From Mesorhizobium japonicum MAFF 303099 (lineage in GTDB: Bacteria; Pseudomonadota; Alphaproteobacteria; Rhizobiales; Rhizobiaceae), in the NCBI RefSeq assembly GCF_000009625.1, contig NC_002678.2, positions 2,294,001 through 2,358,000 on the forward strand: a stretch of 64,000 nt of DNA, in the 5' to 3' direction. The translations under genes were made by a program, and so were the position numbers. The notes under the pieces were generated by a model. It was not told where the DNA came from, did not search any database, and saw only the letters and a list, made by a program, of their open reading frames with translations. Positions 53,857-62,612 of this stretch are shown here, in pieces; positions within the stretch are counted from its first letter, which is position 1, and every line of letters begins with the position of its first letter.

Positions 53857-55094
53857 TGCGCCTGCTTGCCCTTCTGCTCGCGGCCACGCTCGGCCTGCAG
53901 CCGGCCCTGGCCGACGGCTTGACACCCAAGGCCAAGCGCGACCTCGCCGCCAAGAACGGCGGCGTCTACGACGATCCGGAATATGATCCGGCCACCACGA
54001 CCCGCATGTTCCGCGTTTCGCCCGGGCCAAGCTCGCTGCCGCCCGGACAGGTCGCCTCGCGCATCAAGGATATCGCTCAGCTGCAGAGTTCGCGCGACAA
54101 TCAGCTGGTCGGCTACGGCCTGGTCATCGGCCTCGCCGGCTCGGGCGACAGCCTGCGCAATTCGCCGTTCACCGAGCAGTCGATCCGCGCCATGCTGGAA
54201 AATCTCGGCATCGCCACCGAAGGCGGCAGCGCGCGCGCCAAGAACGTCGCCGCCGTCATCGTCACCGCCAATATGCCGCCCTATGTGCAGTCGGGCGCCC
54301 GCATCGACATCGACGTCTCCTCGATGGGTGACGCCACCTCGCTCGCCGGCGGCACGCTGATCATGACGCCGCTGAAGGCGGCGGATGGTGAGATCTACGC
54401 CGTCGGCCAGGGCGCGGTCATCGTTTCCGGCTTCACCGCCAAGGGCCAGGCCGAGCAATTGACGCAAGGCGTGCCGACCGCCGGCCGGGTGCCGAACGGC
54501 GCCATCGTCGAGCGTTCGGTGAAGGCCGAATTCGACGACCAGTCGACACTGACGCTGCAATTGCGCAATCCCGATTTTTCGACCGCCATCCGCATCGCCG
54601 ACGCGATCAACGACTATACCAGCCAGCGCTTCGGCATGCGCGTGGCGGGCGAGCGCGATTCCCGCACCGTGCAGATCAGAAGGCCGAAGGGCGTTTCGGC
54701 CGCGCGCTTCTATGCCGAGATCGAAAACCTGGTGGTCGAATCCGATACGCCGGCCCGCGTCGTCATCGACGAGCGCACGGGCACCATCGTCATCGGCAAC
54801 GACGTCAAGATCTCGCGTGTCGCCATCAGCCACGGCACGCTGACGGTGCGCATCACCGAAGCGCCGCGCGTCGTGCAGCCCGAGCCCTTCTCCAAGGGCG
54901 AAACCGCCGTCGAGCCGTTCACCGCCATAGACGCAACCAGGCCCGATGCCCGCGTGGCGGTGCTCGACGGACCCGACCTGCAAACCCTCGTATCCGGCCT
55001 CAACCGCCTCGGCGTCAAACCGGACGGCATCATTGCCATCCTGCAAGGCATCAAGTCGGCCGGCGCCCTGCAAGCCGATCTGGTTCTCCAATAG
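53853..55094 (+). CDS. flgI: Flagellar P-ring protein FlgI
   Basis: A 413-residue periplasmic ring protein with a signal peptide (LLALLLAATLGLQPALADG). Family landmarks are RIKDIAQLQSSRDNQLVGYGLVIGL in parts, NVAAVIVTANMPPYVQSGARIDIDVSSMGDA in parts, and VVIDERTGTIVIGNDVKIS. The unusually long stretch between the signal and RIKDIA (about 50 residues) is a little longer than in enterobacteria. Confidence 0.92.
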   Translation: MMRLLALLLAATLGLQPALADGLTPKAKRDLAAKNGGVYDDPEYDPATTTRMFRVSPGPSSLPPGQVASRIKDIAQLQSSRDNQLVGYGLVIGLAGSGDSLRNSPFTEQSIRAMLENLGIATEGGSARAKNVAAVIVTANMPPYVQSGARIDIDVSSMGDATSLAGGTLIMTPLKAADGEIYAVGQGAVIVSGFTAKGQAEQLTQGVPTAGRVPNGAIVERSVKAEFDDQSTLTLQLRNPDFSTAIRIADAINDYTSQRFGMRVAGERDSRTVQIRRPKGVSAARFYAEIENLVVESDTPARVVIDERTGTIVIGNDVKISRVAISHGTLTVRITEAPRVVQPEPFSKGETAVEPFTAIDATRPDARVAVLDGPDLQTLVSGLNRLGVKPDGIIAILQGIKSAGALQADLVLQ

Positions 55095-55097
55095 GCG

Positions 55098-55685
55098 ATG
55101 CCGATGATCCCCTCCCACCCATCCCACGAAAGACGCCCCTCCCGCGCCATCCTGTTGGCGGCCGCGGCTCTCGCGGCCATGGCCGTTGCCAGTGGCGGCG
55201 CACATGGCGAGGATGTTGTTCGCCAGGTTCTGCCCGGAGCGCAGCCGCCGGTGGCGCCGCAGCAATTGGCGCGGGAGAAGGCGCCGGATCAGAGCGAGAT
55301 CGAGCGCTTCTGCTCCAACATCGCCGACGCCGCCCGCGACCGCCGCTATGCCTTGCAGGCCGAGGAACTGAAGCAGCTGCAGGCCGGCATCGACGAGCGC
55401 ATGAAAGCGCTGGACGCGAAAAAGGCCGAATACGAGACCTGGCTGAAGCGGCGCGAAGTGTTCCTGGCACGGGCCGAGGACGGCGTCGTCAAGATCTATG
55501 CCGGCATGAAGCCCGATGCGGCGGCCGAACGCCTGGCGATCGTCAACGCCGACCTGGCCGCGGCCATCCTGATGAAGCTCGATTCACGCAAGGCCGGCGT
55601 CATTCTCAACGAAATGGACCAGAAGGCGGCGGCGACGCTCACCGGCATCATGGCCAGCGCAGCCCGAAGGGTAGATCCGTCATGA
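55098..55685 (+). CDS. motE: MotE, periplasmic chaperone for MotC
   Basis: A 195-residue exported protein: signal peptide (AILLAAAALAAMAVASGGAHGED), a coiled-coil centre (ALQAEELKQLQAGIDERMKALDAKKAEYETWL in parts) and a MgtE-N-like C-terminal helical part (IVNADLAAAILMKLDSRKAGVILNEMDQ). In Sinorhizobium MotE is needed for folding and stability of MotC. It starts 3 bases after flgI and overlaps flgH by 4. Confidence 0.83.
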   Translation: MPMIPSHPSHERRPSRAILLAAAALAAMAVASGGAHGEDVVRQVLPGAQPPVAPQQLAREKAPDQSEIERFCSNIADAARDRRYALQAEELKQLQAGIDERMKALDAKKAEYETWLKRREVFLARAEDGVVKIYAGMKPDAAAERLAIVNADLAAAILMKLDSRKAGVILNEMDQKAAATLTGIMASAARRVDPS

Positions 55686-56389
55686 TCCGCAGAACGCTCA
55701 TCCTATGTGCGGTCGCTGCGCTATCCGGCTGCGGCACCAACCTCAGGGAAGTTGGCAAGGAGCCGTCGCTGTCGCCGGTCGGCTCAGGCATTGACGGCGG
55801 CAACACGTCTGCCCTTTACAAATACCCCGAGCCACCTCGGGCGCCGGTGAAGAAGTTCTCGCTGTGGGACGATCGCCAGAGCCGCCTCTTCACCGATCCC
55901 CGGGCGCTCTCGCAGGGTGACATCCTGACCGTCCGGATCAAGATCAACGACCGCGCCAATTTCAAGAACCAGAACGACAGGAGCCGCACCGCCAACCGCA
56001 AGCTCGGCTTCGACCTCAGCGCGCAGTGGGACAAGTGGAGCACCGCCGGCAAGGGTGCCGGCGCGCTCAACTCCGCCACGGACACGACGGCCGATGGTGA
56101 GATCAAACGGTCGGAAACGCTTGAACTCAATGTCGCGGCGATCGTCACCGACGTCTTGCCGAACGGCAATCTGATGATCACGGGGTCGCAAGAAGTGCGC
56201 GTCAACGCCGAGTTGAGGGTGCTGACCATCGCCGGCATCGTGCGGCCGGCCGATATCGGCGCCGAGAACACGATCCCCTACGAACGCATAGCCGAAGCGC
56301 GCATTTCTTACGGCGGGCGCGGCCGCATCAGCGAGATCCAGCAGCCGGCCTACGGCCAGCAGGTTCTCGATCAGGTTCTTCCGTTCTAG
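55682..56389 (+). CDS. flgH: Flagellar L-ring lipoprotein FlgH
   Basis: A 235-residue outer-membrane ring protein. The lipobox is LSGC (Cys at about residue 18). The conserved core has SRLFTDPRALSQGDILTVRI, NDRSRTANRKLGFD and MITGSQEVRVNAELRVLTIAGIVRP in parts. Typical length. Overlaps motE by 4 bases. Confidence 0.91.
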   Translation: MIRRTLILCAVAALSGCGTNLREVGKEPSLSPVGSGIDGGNTSALYKYPEPPRAPVKKFSLWDDRQSRLFTDPRALSQGDILTVRIKINDRANFKNQNDRSRTANRKLGFDLSAQWDKWSTAGKGAGALNSATDTTADGEIKRSETLELNVAAIVTDVLPNGNLMITGSQEVRVNAELRVLTIAGIVRPADIGAENTIPYERIAEARISYGGRGRISEIQQPAYGQQVLDQVLPF

Positions 56390-56409
56390 GGATTGGAGAA
56401 CAAAGCGCC

Positions 56410-56904
56410 GTGGCCAATGTCGAACAACTCCAGCCTCGCAAGGGTCCATCGCTTGTGGTTCAAGGCGCCATGCTGCTGGTGGTGACGGCCGCCGCCATCG
56501 GCATGGGCTGGATGTCGGGCGGATATCTCAAGGGCGCCGGGGCACCCTCATCGGTGCCTGTCGCACCTGAAAATGAGGGCAAGGTCGCCGAACCCGATGC
56601 TGCGCAACAGCCTGGCACGGGGCCGACGCTTGTGGCGCTGGCGCCGATCACCACCAACATCGCCTCACCCGCCGACACTTGGATCAGGATGGAAGTATCC
56701 GTGGTCTACGACGCGCCACAGCCGCCGGCGATGACGGAGGACATCCATCAGGACCTTCTGGCCTTCGTGCGTACGGTGAAGATGCATCAGATCGAGGGCG
56801 CTAGCGGTTACCAGCACCTGAAAGCCGATATCGAGGAACGCGCCTCGATCCGCAGCCAGGGGCACGCCAAACAGGTTCTCATCAGGACATTGCTGCTCGA
56901 ATGA
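56410..56904 (+). CDS. fliL: Flagellar basal body protein FliL
   Basis: A 164-residue protein with one N-terminal membrane segment (MLLVVTAAAIGMGWMSGGYL, about residues 21-40) and a periplasmic FliL domain (LAPITTNIASPADTWIRMEVSVVYD; IRSQGHAKQVLIRTLLLE). The start is GTG at 56410. It overlaps fliP by 4 bases. FliL surrounds the stator and raises motor output in other bacteria. Confidence 0.82.
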   Translation: MANVEQLQPRKGPSLVVQGAMLLVVTAAAIGMGWMSGGYLKGAGAPSSVPVAPENEGKVAEPDAAQQPGTGPTLVALAPITTNIASPADTWIRMEVSVVYDAPQPPAMTEDIHQDLLAFVRTVKMHQIEGASGYQHLKADIEERASIRSQGHAKQVLIRTLLLE

Positions 56905-57632
56905 AGAAGTTCCTTCTCGCCGCGGCGTTGATCGGCGCCGCCACCTCCGTCGCGGCGGCGCAGCAGCTGGACCTTGGCGGCATCGGCAAGGCCGACGGCG
57001 CCACCGTCGGCTACATCATCCAGATGTTCGGCCTGCTGACCGTGCTGTCGGTGGCGCCCGGGCTGCTGATCATGGTGACGAGTTTCACCCGTTTCGTCAT
57101 CGCCTTCTCGATCCTGCGCGCCGGCATCGGCCTGCAGTCGACGCCGGCGAACCTCATTCTCATTTCGCTGTCGCTGTTCATGACCTTCTATGTCATGGCA
57201 CCGACCTTCGATCAGGCCTGGAACACCGGCGTCAAACCGTTGATGGACAACCAGATCAGCCAGACAGAGGCCTTCGAGAAGATCTCGGATCCGTTCCGCA
57301 CCTTCATGCTGCACAATGTGCGCGACAAGGATTTCGACCTTTTCGCCGACCTCGCCCGCGAGCGCGGCCAGGTCGTTGCCAAAGAGACGGTCGACCTGCG
57401 CATCCTGGTTCCCGCCTTCATGATCTCCGAGATCCGCCGCGGCTTCGAGATCGGCTTCCTGATCGTGCTGCCATTCCTGGTCATCGACCTGATCGTCGCC
57501 ACCATCACCATGGCGATGGGCATGATGATGCTGCCGCCCACCGTGGTGTCGCTGCCGTTCAAGATCCTGTTCTTTGTCCTGATCGACGGCTGGAACCTGC
57601 TCGTCGGCAGCCTGGTGCGCTCCTTCACCTGA
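56901..57632 (+). CDS. fliP: Flagellar export gate protein FliP
   Basis: A 243-residue inner-membrane protein with a signal-like N-terminus and four membrane segments. FliP motifs are present: LTVLSVAPGLLIMVTSFTRFVIAFSILR in parts, MTFYVMAPTFDQAW, FMISEIRRGFEIGFLIVLPFLVIDLIVATI in parts and LPFKILFFVLIDGW. Last gene of the long flgF operon. Confidence 0.93.
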   Translation: MKKFLLAAALIGAATSVAAAQQLDLGGIGKADGATVGYIIQMFGLLTVLSVAPGLLIMVTSFTRFVIAFSILRAGIGLQSTPANLILISLSLFMTFYVMAPTFDQAWNTGVKPLMDNQISQTEAFEKISDPFRTFMLHNVRDKDFDLFADLARERGQVVAKETVDLRILVPAFMISEIRRGFEIGFLIVLPFLVIDLIVATITMAMGMMMLPPTVVSLPFKILFFVLIDGWNLLVGSLVRSFT

Positions 57633-57658
57633 CCCCGCCGTCCGGCCCGAGGCCGCGT

Positions 57659-57702
57659 CTGCCCGACAGGAGCGGGCAGTACGCCGGACATCGGCGATTT
57701 TT
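57659..57702 (+). terminator. Terminator after fliP
   Basis: Two stacked hairpins: CTGCCCG/CGGGCAG (57659-57679) and CGCCG/CGGCG (57682-57696), the second followed by ATTTTT. It closes the long basal-body operon and separates it from the flagellin promoter. Confidence 0.6.
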
Positions 57703-57817
57703 CTCGAATTATTTTCGATTAACCGTCCGATTTAGCCCTTTGGTAGGAACTCGCCGCCATAGTCGCTCGCAGATGGCGGGTGATCTCTCGACGATCATTG
57801 GCATGATGCCGCTCCGT

Positions 57818-57838
57818 CATACCGGAAAAGCCGGTATG
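57818..57838 (+). promoter_or_regulatory. Hairpin in the 5' leader of the first flagellin gene
   Basis: CATACCGG (57818-57825) and CCGGTATG (57831-57838) form a perfect 8-bp stem with a 5-nt AAAAG loop, 37 bases before the flagellin ATG. It is not followed by a T-run. It could stabilise the message or be the target of FlbT, which acts on flagellin leaders in Caulobacter; this is inference. Confidence 0.5.
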
Positions 57839-57875
57839 TCAAAAAAACACCTGTAAAAACAAGGTACGAGTAGCC

Positions 57876-58862
57876 ATGGCCAGTATCATGACGAACAGCG
57901 CTGCATTGACGGCGCTGCAGAGCCTTAACGCCACCCAGAACAACCTCTCCACCACCCAGGCCCGCATCTCGACGGGCTACCGCGTCTCCCAGGCTTCGGA
58001 CAACGCCGCCTATTGGTCGATCGCCACCACGATGCGCTCCGACAACCAGGCCATGTCCACCGTTTCGGACTCGCTCGGCCTCGGCGCCTCGAAGGTCGAC
58101 ACTGCCTACACCGGCATGAACAGCGCGATCACCACCATCAACGCGATCCAGCAGAAGCTGACCGGCTCCTATGGTCAGACCGATGCCGCCAAGGAAAAGA
58201 CCCAGGTCGAAATCGCCGCTCTTCAGCAGCAGCTGAAGGGTTACGCCGACTCCGCCACCTTCTCCGGCACCAACATGCTGTCGGTTTCCACCGCTTCGGG
58301 CACGGCCGCCGACGTCAAGATCGTCTCGGCCTTCAACCGCAGCTCCACCGGCTCGGTTTCGCTCTCGACGATCGACGTCAACGTGGAAAGCATCAAGCTC
58401 TATGACTCCGGCGCCGCGCCGACCGCCAAGGGCCTCCTCGACACGGCCCGCCTCGGCACCACTGGCGCTGCAACCACCACGGCACAGGCCCCGACCCTTG
58501 GTGCTGCTCCCGCTGCCGGCGATACCTATTCTGTCGCTAGCCTGGCCATCTTCTCGGGTACCACGGCCGCCAGCGACGCTCAGATCTCGCAGATGATGAC
58601 TGTCGTCGACGCCGCGCTCAAGGACATGACCACCGCCGCCACCAAGCTCGGCGCCGCCAAGAGCTCCATCGACCTGCAGAAGACCTTCACGCAGAGCCTG
58701 ATGGACTCCATCGACCGCGGTGTCGGCCAGCTCGTCGATGCCGACATGAACAAGGAATCGACCCGCCTCCAGGCGCTGCAGGTCCAGCAGCAGCTCGGCG
58801 TCCAGGCGCTGTCGATCGCCAACGGCTCGTCGCAGTCGATCCTGTCGCTCTTCCGCGGCTGA
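57876..58862 (+). CDS. flaA: Flagellin A
   Basis: A 328-residue filament subunit. The N-terminal D0/D1 domain (SIMTNSAALTALQSLNATQNNLSTTQ in parts; RISTGYRVSQASDNAAYWSIATTM) and the C-terminal D0/D1 domain (SSIDLQKTFTQSLMDSIDRGVGQLVDADMNKESTRLQ in parts; LGVQALSIANGSSQSILSLF) are strongly conserved; the surface-exposed middle is short, as in rhizobial complex flagella. The last 220 bases are nearly identical to those of the second flagellin gene. It has its own terminator. Confidence 0.93.
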   Translation: MASIMTNSAALTALQSLNATQNNLSTTQARISTGYRVSQASDNAAYWSIATTMRSDNQAMSTVSDSLGLGASKVDTAYTGMNSAITTINAIQQKLTGSYGQTDAAKEKTQVEIAALQQQLKGYADSATFSGTNMLSVSTASGTAADVKIVSAFNRSSTGSVSLSTIDVNVESIKLYDSGAAPTAKGLLDTARLGTTGAATTTAQAPTLGAAPAAGDTYSVASLAIFSGTTAASDAQISQMMTVVDAALKDMTTAATKLGAAKSSIDLQKTFTQSLMDSIDRGVGQLVDADMNKESTRLQALQVQQQLGVQALSIANGSSQSILSLFRG

Positions 58863-58886
58863 TCGCCCCAGACCGACCAATCAAGA

Positions 58887-58919
58887 AAACGGGCCGCGCC
58901 AAAAGCGCGGCCCGTTTTG
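58887..58919 (+). terminator. Terminator of flagellin A
   Basis: AAAACGGGCCGCGC (58887-58900) and GCGCGGCCCGTTTT (58906-58919) form a 14-bp perfect stem with a 5-nt loop, 24 bases after the stop. Confidence 0.92.
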
Positions 58920-58982
58920 CGTTTGCTCCAGCCCCGCGCAACCCTCGTTTCTTAACCCTCGAAAGCGAGCCTTTAACAGGCC

Positions 58983-59016
58983 GTTAACCATAACGCGCTA
59001 GTCATGGTTAACCATA
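58983..59016 (+). promoter_or_regulatory. Direct repeat GTTAACCATA upstream of the second flagellin gene
   Basis: GTTAACCATA occurs at 58983-58992 and 59007-59016, 24 bases apart from start to start. The second copy lies inside the 12-bp palindrome ATGGTTAACCAT (59004-59015). A related TTAACC is present before flagellin A (near 57718). These may be binding sites of the flagellar activator (Rem in rhizobia); not proven. Confidence 0.4.
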
Positions 59017-59136
59017 GCTTACAACGGATTGGCGAATCGGCCCGGTCGGGGCGACGGCAATCGATGGGCGGGCCAGCGGCTCGCTAGGGCAATGCCGGCT
59101 TTTGAGAAAGACCGGCCTGGGAAAAGGAGCGAGTTC

Positions 59137-60207
59137 TTGGCGAGCATCATGACAAACGCTGCGGCGTTGACTGCACTTCAAAGCCTCAACGCCACCAACA
59201 AATCGCTTGAGCATACACAGTCGCGAATCTCGACGGGCTACAGGGTCTCCGAGGCTTCCGACAACGCCGCCTACTGGTCGATCGCCACGACGATGCGCTC
59301 GGACAACCAGGCGCTCTCGACGGTGCAGGATGCGCTCGGCCTCGGCGCCTCGAAAGTCGACACCGCCTATACCGGCATGAACAATGTTCTGACGTCGATC
59401 GGCCAGCTCAAGACCAAGCTGCTCTCCACCATCGGCCAGACGGCCGCGGCCAAGGCAAAGACGCAGACGGAAATCACCACGCTTCAGGCGCAGATGAAGT
59501 CCTTTGCCGATGCCGCCACCTTCTCGGGCTCGAACTACCTTTCGGTGACGTCAACGCAGGTCGCTGCCCCCAATGACGGCGTCCAAGCCAACGCCAAGAT
59601 CGTCGCGTCCTTCAATCGCTCCTCCTCTGGCGCCATCTCGCTCGGAACGATCGACATCAATGTCGAGAGCACGAAACTGTTCGACAACGGTCTTTCCACC
59701 GCCGTCAAGAACCAGGGCACGCTCGACCGCAAGACTTCCGTATACGCGACAGCGGCCGCCCAGAACCTTTACGACACAGCCTATGCGGCTGCGATCGCCG
59801 GCGGTGGCACGGACATCGCCGCCAACACGGCTGGCCAGACGGCCGCGGGCGCGGTGGTCCCCAGGATCGACAACGTTTCCGCCTTCAATCTCGACATCAC
59901 GGCAGCAGGCGTGACTGACGACATCATCACCCAGATGATCGGCAAGATCGACAAGGTCATGAGCCAGCTGACCGACCAGGCCACCATCCTGGGCGCCGCC
60001 AAGAGCTCCATCGACCTGCAGAAGACCTTCACGCAGAGCCTGATGGACTCCATCGACCGCGGTGTCGGCCAGCTCGTCGATGCCGACATGAACAAGGAAT
60101 CGACCCGCCTGCAGGCCCTGCAGGTCCAGCAGCAGCTCGGCATCCAGGCGCTGTCGATCGCCAACAGCTCCTCGCAGTCGATCCTGTCGCTGTTCAAGAA
60201 CGGCTGA
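59137..60207 (+). CDS. flaB: Flagellin B
   Basis: A 356-residue filament subunit, paralogue of flagellin A with a longer variable middle (about 28 residues more). The start is taken as TTG at 59137: AGGAG (59125-59129) lies seven bases before it, and it gives the same SIMTNAAALTALQSLNAT beginning as the paralogue. The frame is open upstream to 59029, but that part is Arg/Gly-rich and not flagellin-like. The 3' end is nearly identical to flagellin A, which suggests gene conversion. Confidence 0.92.
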   Translation: MASIMTNAAALTALQSLNATNKSLEHTQSRISTGYRVSEASDNAAYWSIATTMRSDNQALSTVQDALGLGASKVDTAYTGMNNVLTSIGQLKTKLLSTIGQTAAAKAKTQTEITTLQAQMKSFADAATFSGSNYLSVTSTQVAAPNDGVQANAKIVASFNRSSSGAISLGTIDINVESTKLFDNGLSTAVKNQGTLDRKTSVYATAAAQNLYDTAYAAAIAGGGTDIAANTAGQTAAGAVVPRIDNVSAFNLDITAAGVTDDIITQMIGKIDKVMSQLTDQATILGAAKSSIDLQKTFTQSLMDSIDRGVGQLVDADMNKESTRLQALQVQQQLGIQALSIANSSSQSILSLFKNG

Positions 60208-60245
60208 TCCAGCCGTAGCCGACGGATACTGCTCCCTCCAATTCA

Positions 60246-60280
60246 CGGGCCGCGCCGCAAGCGCGGCCCGATTTCATTTT
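60246..60280 (+). terminator. Terminator of flagellin B
   Basis: CGGGCCGCGC (60246-60255) and GCGCGGCCCG (60261-60270) form a 10-bp perfect stem with a 5-nt loop, followed by ATTTCATTTT. The arms are the same as in the flagellin A terminator, so the duplication included the terminator. Confidence 0.85.
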
Positions 60281-60338
60281 CGCACAAGCTTCGAAGGCTA
60301 GTGTTCCGGCGGACAATCATGCTGGGAGTCGCTCTATC

Positions 60339-61988
60339 GTGCCGGAACAGATCCAGAGCATCATCTCGAATCTCCGCGGTTTTGGTGTGAAGCGCCTCGC
60401 CATGCTGGCGGGCATCGCCGTTCTGGTGATGGGCGTCATCGGCATCGCCTCGGTCTACCTCAACCGCCCGGCCTACGACACGCTCTACGTCGGGCTCGAC
60501 CGAGCCGATGTGAACCAGATCGGCCTGGTGCTGGGTGAGGCCGGCATCGGCTTCGATGTCGGCTCCGACGGAACCTCGGTTCTGGTGCCGGCCGGCACAA
60601 CGGCGCAGGCGCGCATGCTGCTTGCCGAAAAGGGTCTGCCGACCAGCGCCAATGCCGGCTACGAGCTGTTCGACAATGTCGGCGCGATGGGCCTGACCTC
60701 GTTCATGCAGCAGATCACCCGCGTGCGTGCGCTCGAAGGCGAGATCGCCCGCACCATCCAGTCCATATCGGGCATCAAGGCGGCACGCGTCCACATCGTC
60801 ATGTCCGAGCGCGCCAATTTCCGCCGCGACGAACAGCAGCCCTCGGCATCGGTCGTCATCCGCTATGCCGGCATCGACGCCGAGAAAAGCGCCCAATCGA
60901 TCCGCCATCTCGTCGCCGCCGCCGTGCCTGGCCTGTCGGCCGACAAGGTGACGGTGCTCGATTCCAACGGCAACCTGCTCGCCGCCGGCGATGATCCGTC
61001 CAACACCAGCGCGGCCCGCACGCTCGGCGTCGAGCAGACCGTGGAGGCGCAGATCGGCGACAACATCCGCCGCGCGCTCACCCCCTATCTCGGGCCTGAC
61101 AATTTCCGCGCCAGCGTCAAGGCCGAGGTCAACACCGACACCCGCCAGACCGAAGAGACGATCTTCGATCCGAATTCGCGTGTCGAGCGCTCGGTGCAGT
61201 CGGTGCGCGCCAATGAGAACAGCAACCAGAAGCAGGCCTCGACCCCGGCCAGCGTCGAACAGAACCTGCCGGAGACCCAGGCGACCAGCACCGAGGGTCC
61301 GCAAACCACCTCGGCGAACGACCGCAAGGAAGAGATCACCAATTACGAGATCAACTCCAAGAAGATCGCCACCGTCTCCAACGGCTACACCGTCACCAAG
61401 ATGTCGATCGCGGTCGTCGTCAACCAGGACAGGCTGAAGACGATCCTGGGCAAGGACGCGACACCGGAGCAGATCGCCAAGCGCGTCGCCGAGATCCAGA
61501 AAATGGTGACGTCGGCCACCGGCCTCGACGACAAGCGTGGCGACGTCATCGACGTCTCGGCGGTCGAGTTCATCGACGGGCTGGACGGCGAAGCGATCCC
61601 GCAGGCTGGAATGCTGGATTCCATCGGCCAGCACGCCGGCACGCTGATCAACGCCGGCGCCTTCATCGTCGTGGTGTTCCTGGTGGCCTTCTTCGGCCTG
61701 CGGCCGATGGCGGCCGCGCTGACGGCAAGAGCAACGCCCGCTTTGTCGGGCCCGAACTTCGACGAAGTCCAGCGGTCGCTGCCGACACCTGAGGCGGCTG
61801 CTTCCGCCGATGCGGGCGCCGCCATCGGCGCCTTGCCCGGCTCGCGGCCTGGCACCAATCCGCTCGATGATCTTCGCCAGAAGATCAGGCCGGCACCACA
61901 GGAGCGGCTTGCCCGCATGGTCGATCTCAACGAGGAGCGCACAGCGCAGATCCTGCGCAAATGGGCGGCCCAGGAAGTCGCGGCGTAA
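60339..61988 (+). CDS. fliF: Flagellar MS-ring protein FliF
   Basis: A 549-residue inner-membrane ring protein. The first membrane segment is near residue 23 (LAMLAGIAVLVMGVIGIASVYL) and the last near 440 (LINAGAFIVVVFLVAFFGL). Ring-building motifs are present between them (YDTLYVGLDRADVNQI, FMQQITRVRALEGEIARTI, RVHIVMSERANFRRDEQQPSASV). The C-terminal tail that binds FliG ends MVDLNEERTAQILRKWAAQE. The start is GTG at 60339, with GGGAG ten bases before. In Sinorhizobium fliF lies next to visN; here it is behind the flagellin genes. Confidence 0.92.
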   Translation: MPEQIQSIISNLRGFGVKRLAMLAGIAVLVMGVIGIASVYLNRPAYDTLYVGLDRADVNQIGLVLGEAGIGFDVGSDGTSVLVPAGTTAQARMLLAEKGLPTSANAGYELFDNVGAMGLTSFMQQITRVRALEGEIARTIQSISGIKAARVHIVMSERANFRRDEQQPSASVVIRYAGIDAEKSAQSIRHLVAAAVPGLSADKVTVLDSNGNLLAAGDDPSNTSAARTLGVEQTVEAQIGDNIRRALTPYLGPDNFRASVKAEVNTDTRQTEETIFDPNSRVERSVQSVRANENSNQKQASTPASVEQNLPETQATSTEGPQTTSANDRKEEITNYEINSKKIATVSNGYTVTKMSIAVVVNQDRLKTILGKDATPEQIAKRVAEIQKMVTSATGLDDKRGDVIDVSAVEFIDGLDGEAIPQAGMLDSIGQHAGTLINAGAFIVVVFLVAFFGLRPMAAALTARATPALSGPNFDEVQRSLPTPEAAASADAGAAIGALPGSRPGTNPLDDLRQKIRPAPQERLARMVDLNEERTAQILRKWAAQEVAA

Positions 61989-61991
61989 ACC

Positions 61992-62612
61992 ATGGCCTCC
62001 GCAGCGCTTTTTGATCTTCTCCCTGATTTCGGTACGCGCGCGCCGCGCGTCGGCCAGCCCCAGGCCGCGCCCGACCACAAGCCGGAAGCATCCGCACCTC
62101 AGGCCGATATCGGCACGCTGATCGCCGAGGCGGTTGCCCAGGCAGAGGCAACGCTGGCGGAGCGGCTCGTCGCTGCCCATGACGCAGCGCTGGAGGCGGA
62201 GCGCCAGGCGAATGCCGAGGAGGCGAGGGTTTTCCTCGAAAGCTTCGGCGGCGATATCGGCAAGGCGGTGTCGCTGCGCATCGACGCCATGGAGACGCGC
62301 GTGACGGACCTCGTCGCCGCCACCGTCGCCCGCATCATCGGCGGCGTTGTCAGCGACGATCTGCAGAAGCGCTCGCTCGAAGCGCTTGCCGGCGCGGTTC
62401 GCGAAGCCGTCGGCGATGGCGAAGCGGTCCGCATCGCCGTGCGCGGGCCGCTGTCGCTGTTCGAAACGCTGAAGGCTTCGCTTGGACCACGCGCTGCAAA
62501 TCTCGACTTCATCGAGGCGCCAGGTTTCGACTTGACCGTGACCATTGACGAGGCCGTGTTCGAGACGCGCATTGCCGAATGGTCGGCGACCCTTTCCGAG
62601 GTCCTGTCATGA
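61992..62612 (+). CDS. fliH: FliH-like regulator of the flagellar ATPase
   Basis: A 206-residue cytoplasmic protein. An Ala/Glu-rich helix (about residues 40-80, IAEAVAQAEATLAERLVAAHDAALEAERQ in parts) resembles the FliH/ATPase-b stalk, and the C-terminal part (VTDLVAATVARIIGGVVSDDLQKRSLEAL in parts; FIEAPGFDLTVTIDEAVFETRIAEW) looks like the FliH/YscL globular domain. FliH binds FliI and holds it at the gate. Similarity is moderate, but the place between fliF and motB and the coupled ends (3 bases after fliF, 4-base overlap with motB) fit. Confidence 0.7.
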   Translation: MASAALFDLLPDFGTRAPRVGQPQAAPDHKPEASAPQADIGTLIAEAVAQAEATLAERLVAAHDAALEAERQANAEEARVFLESFGGDIGKAVSLRIDAMETRVTDLVAATVARIIGGVVSDDLQKRSLEALAGAVREAVGDGEAVRIAVRGPLSLFETLKASLGPRAANLDFIEAPGFDLTVTIDEAVFETRIAEWSATLSEVLS

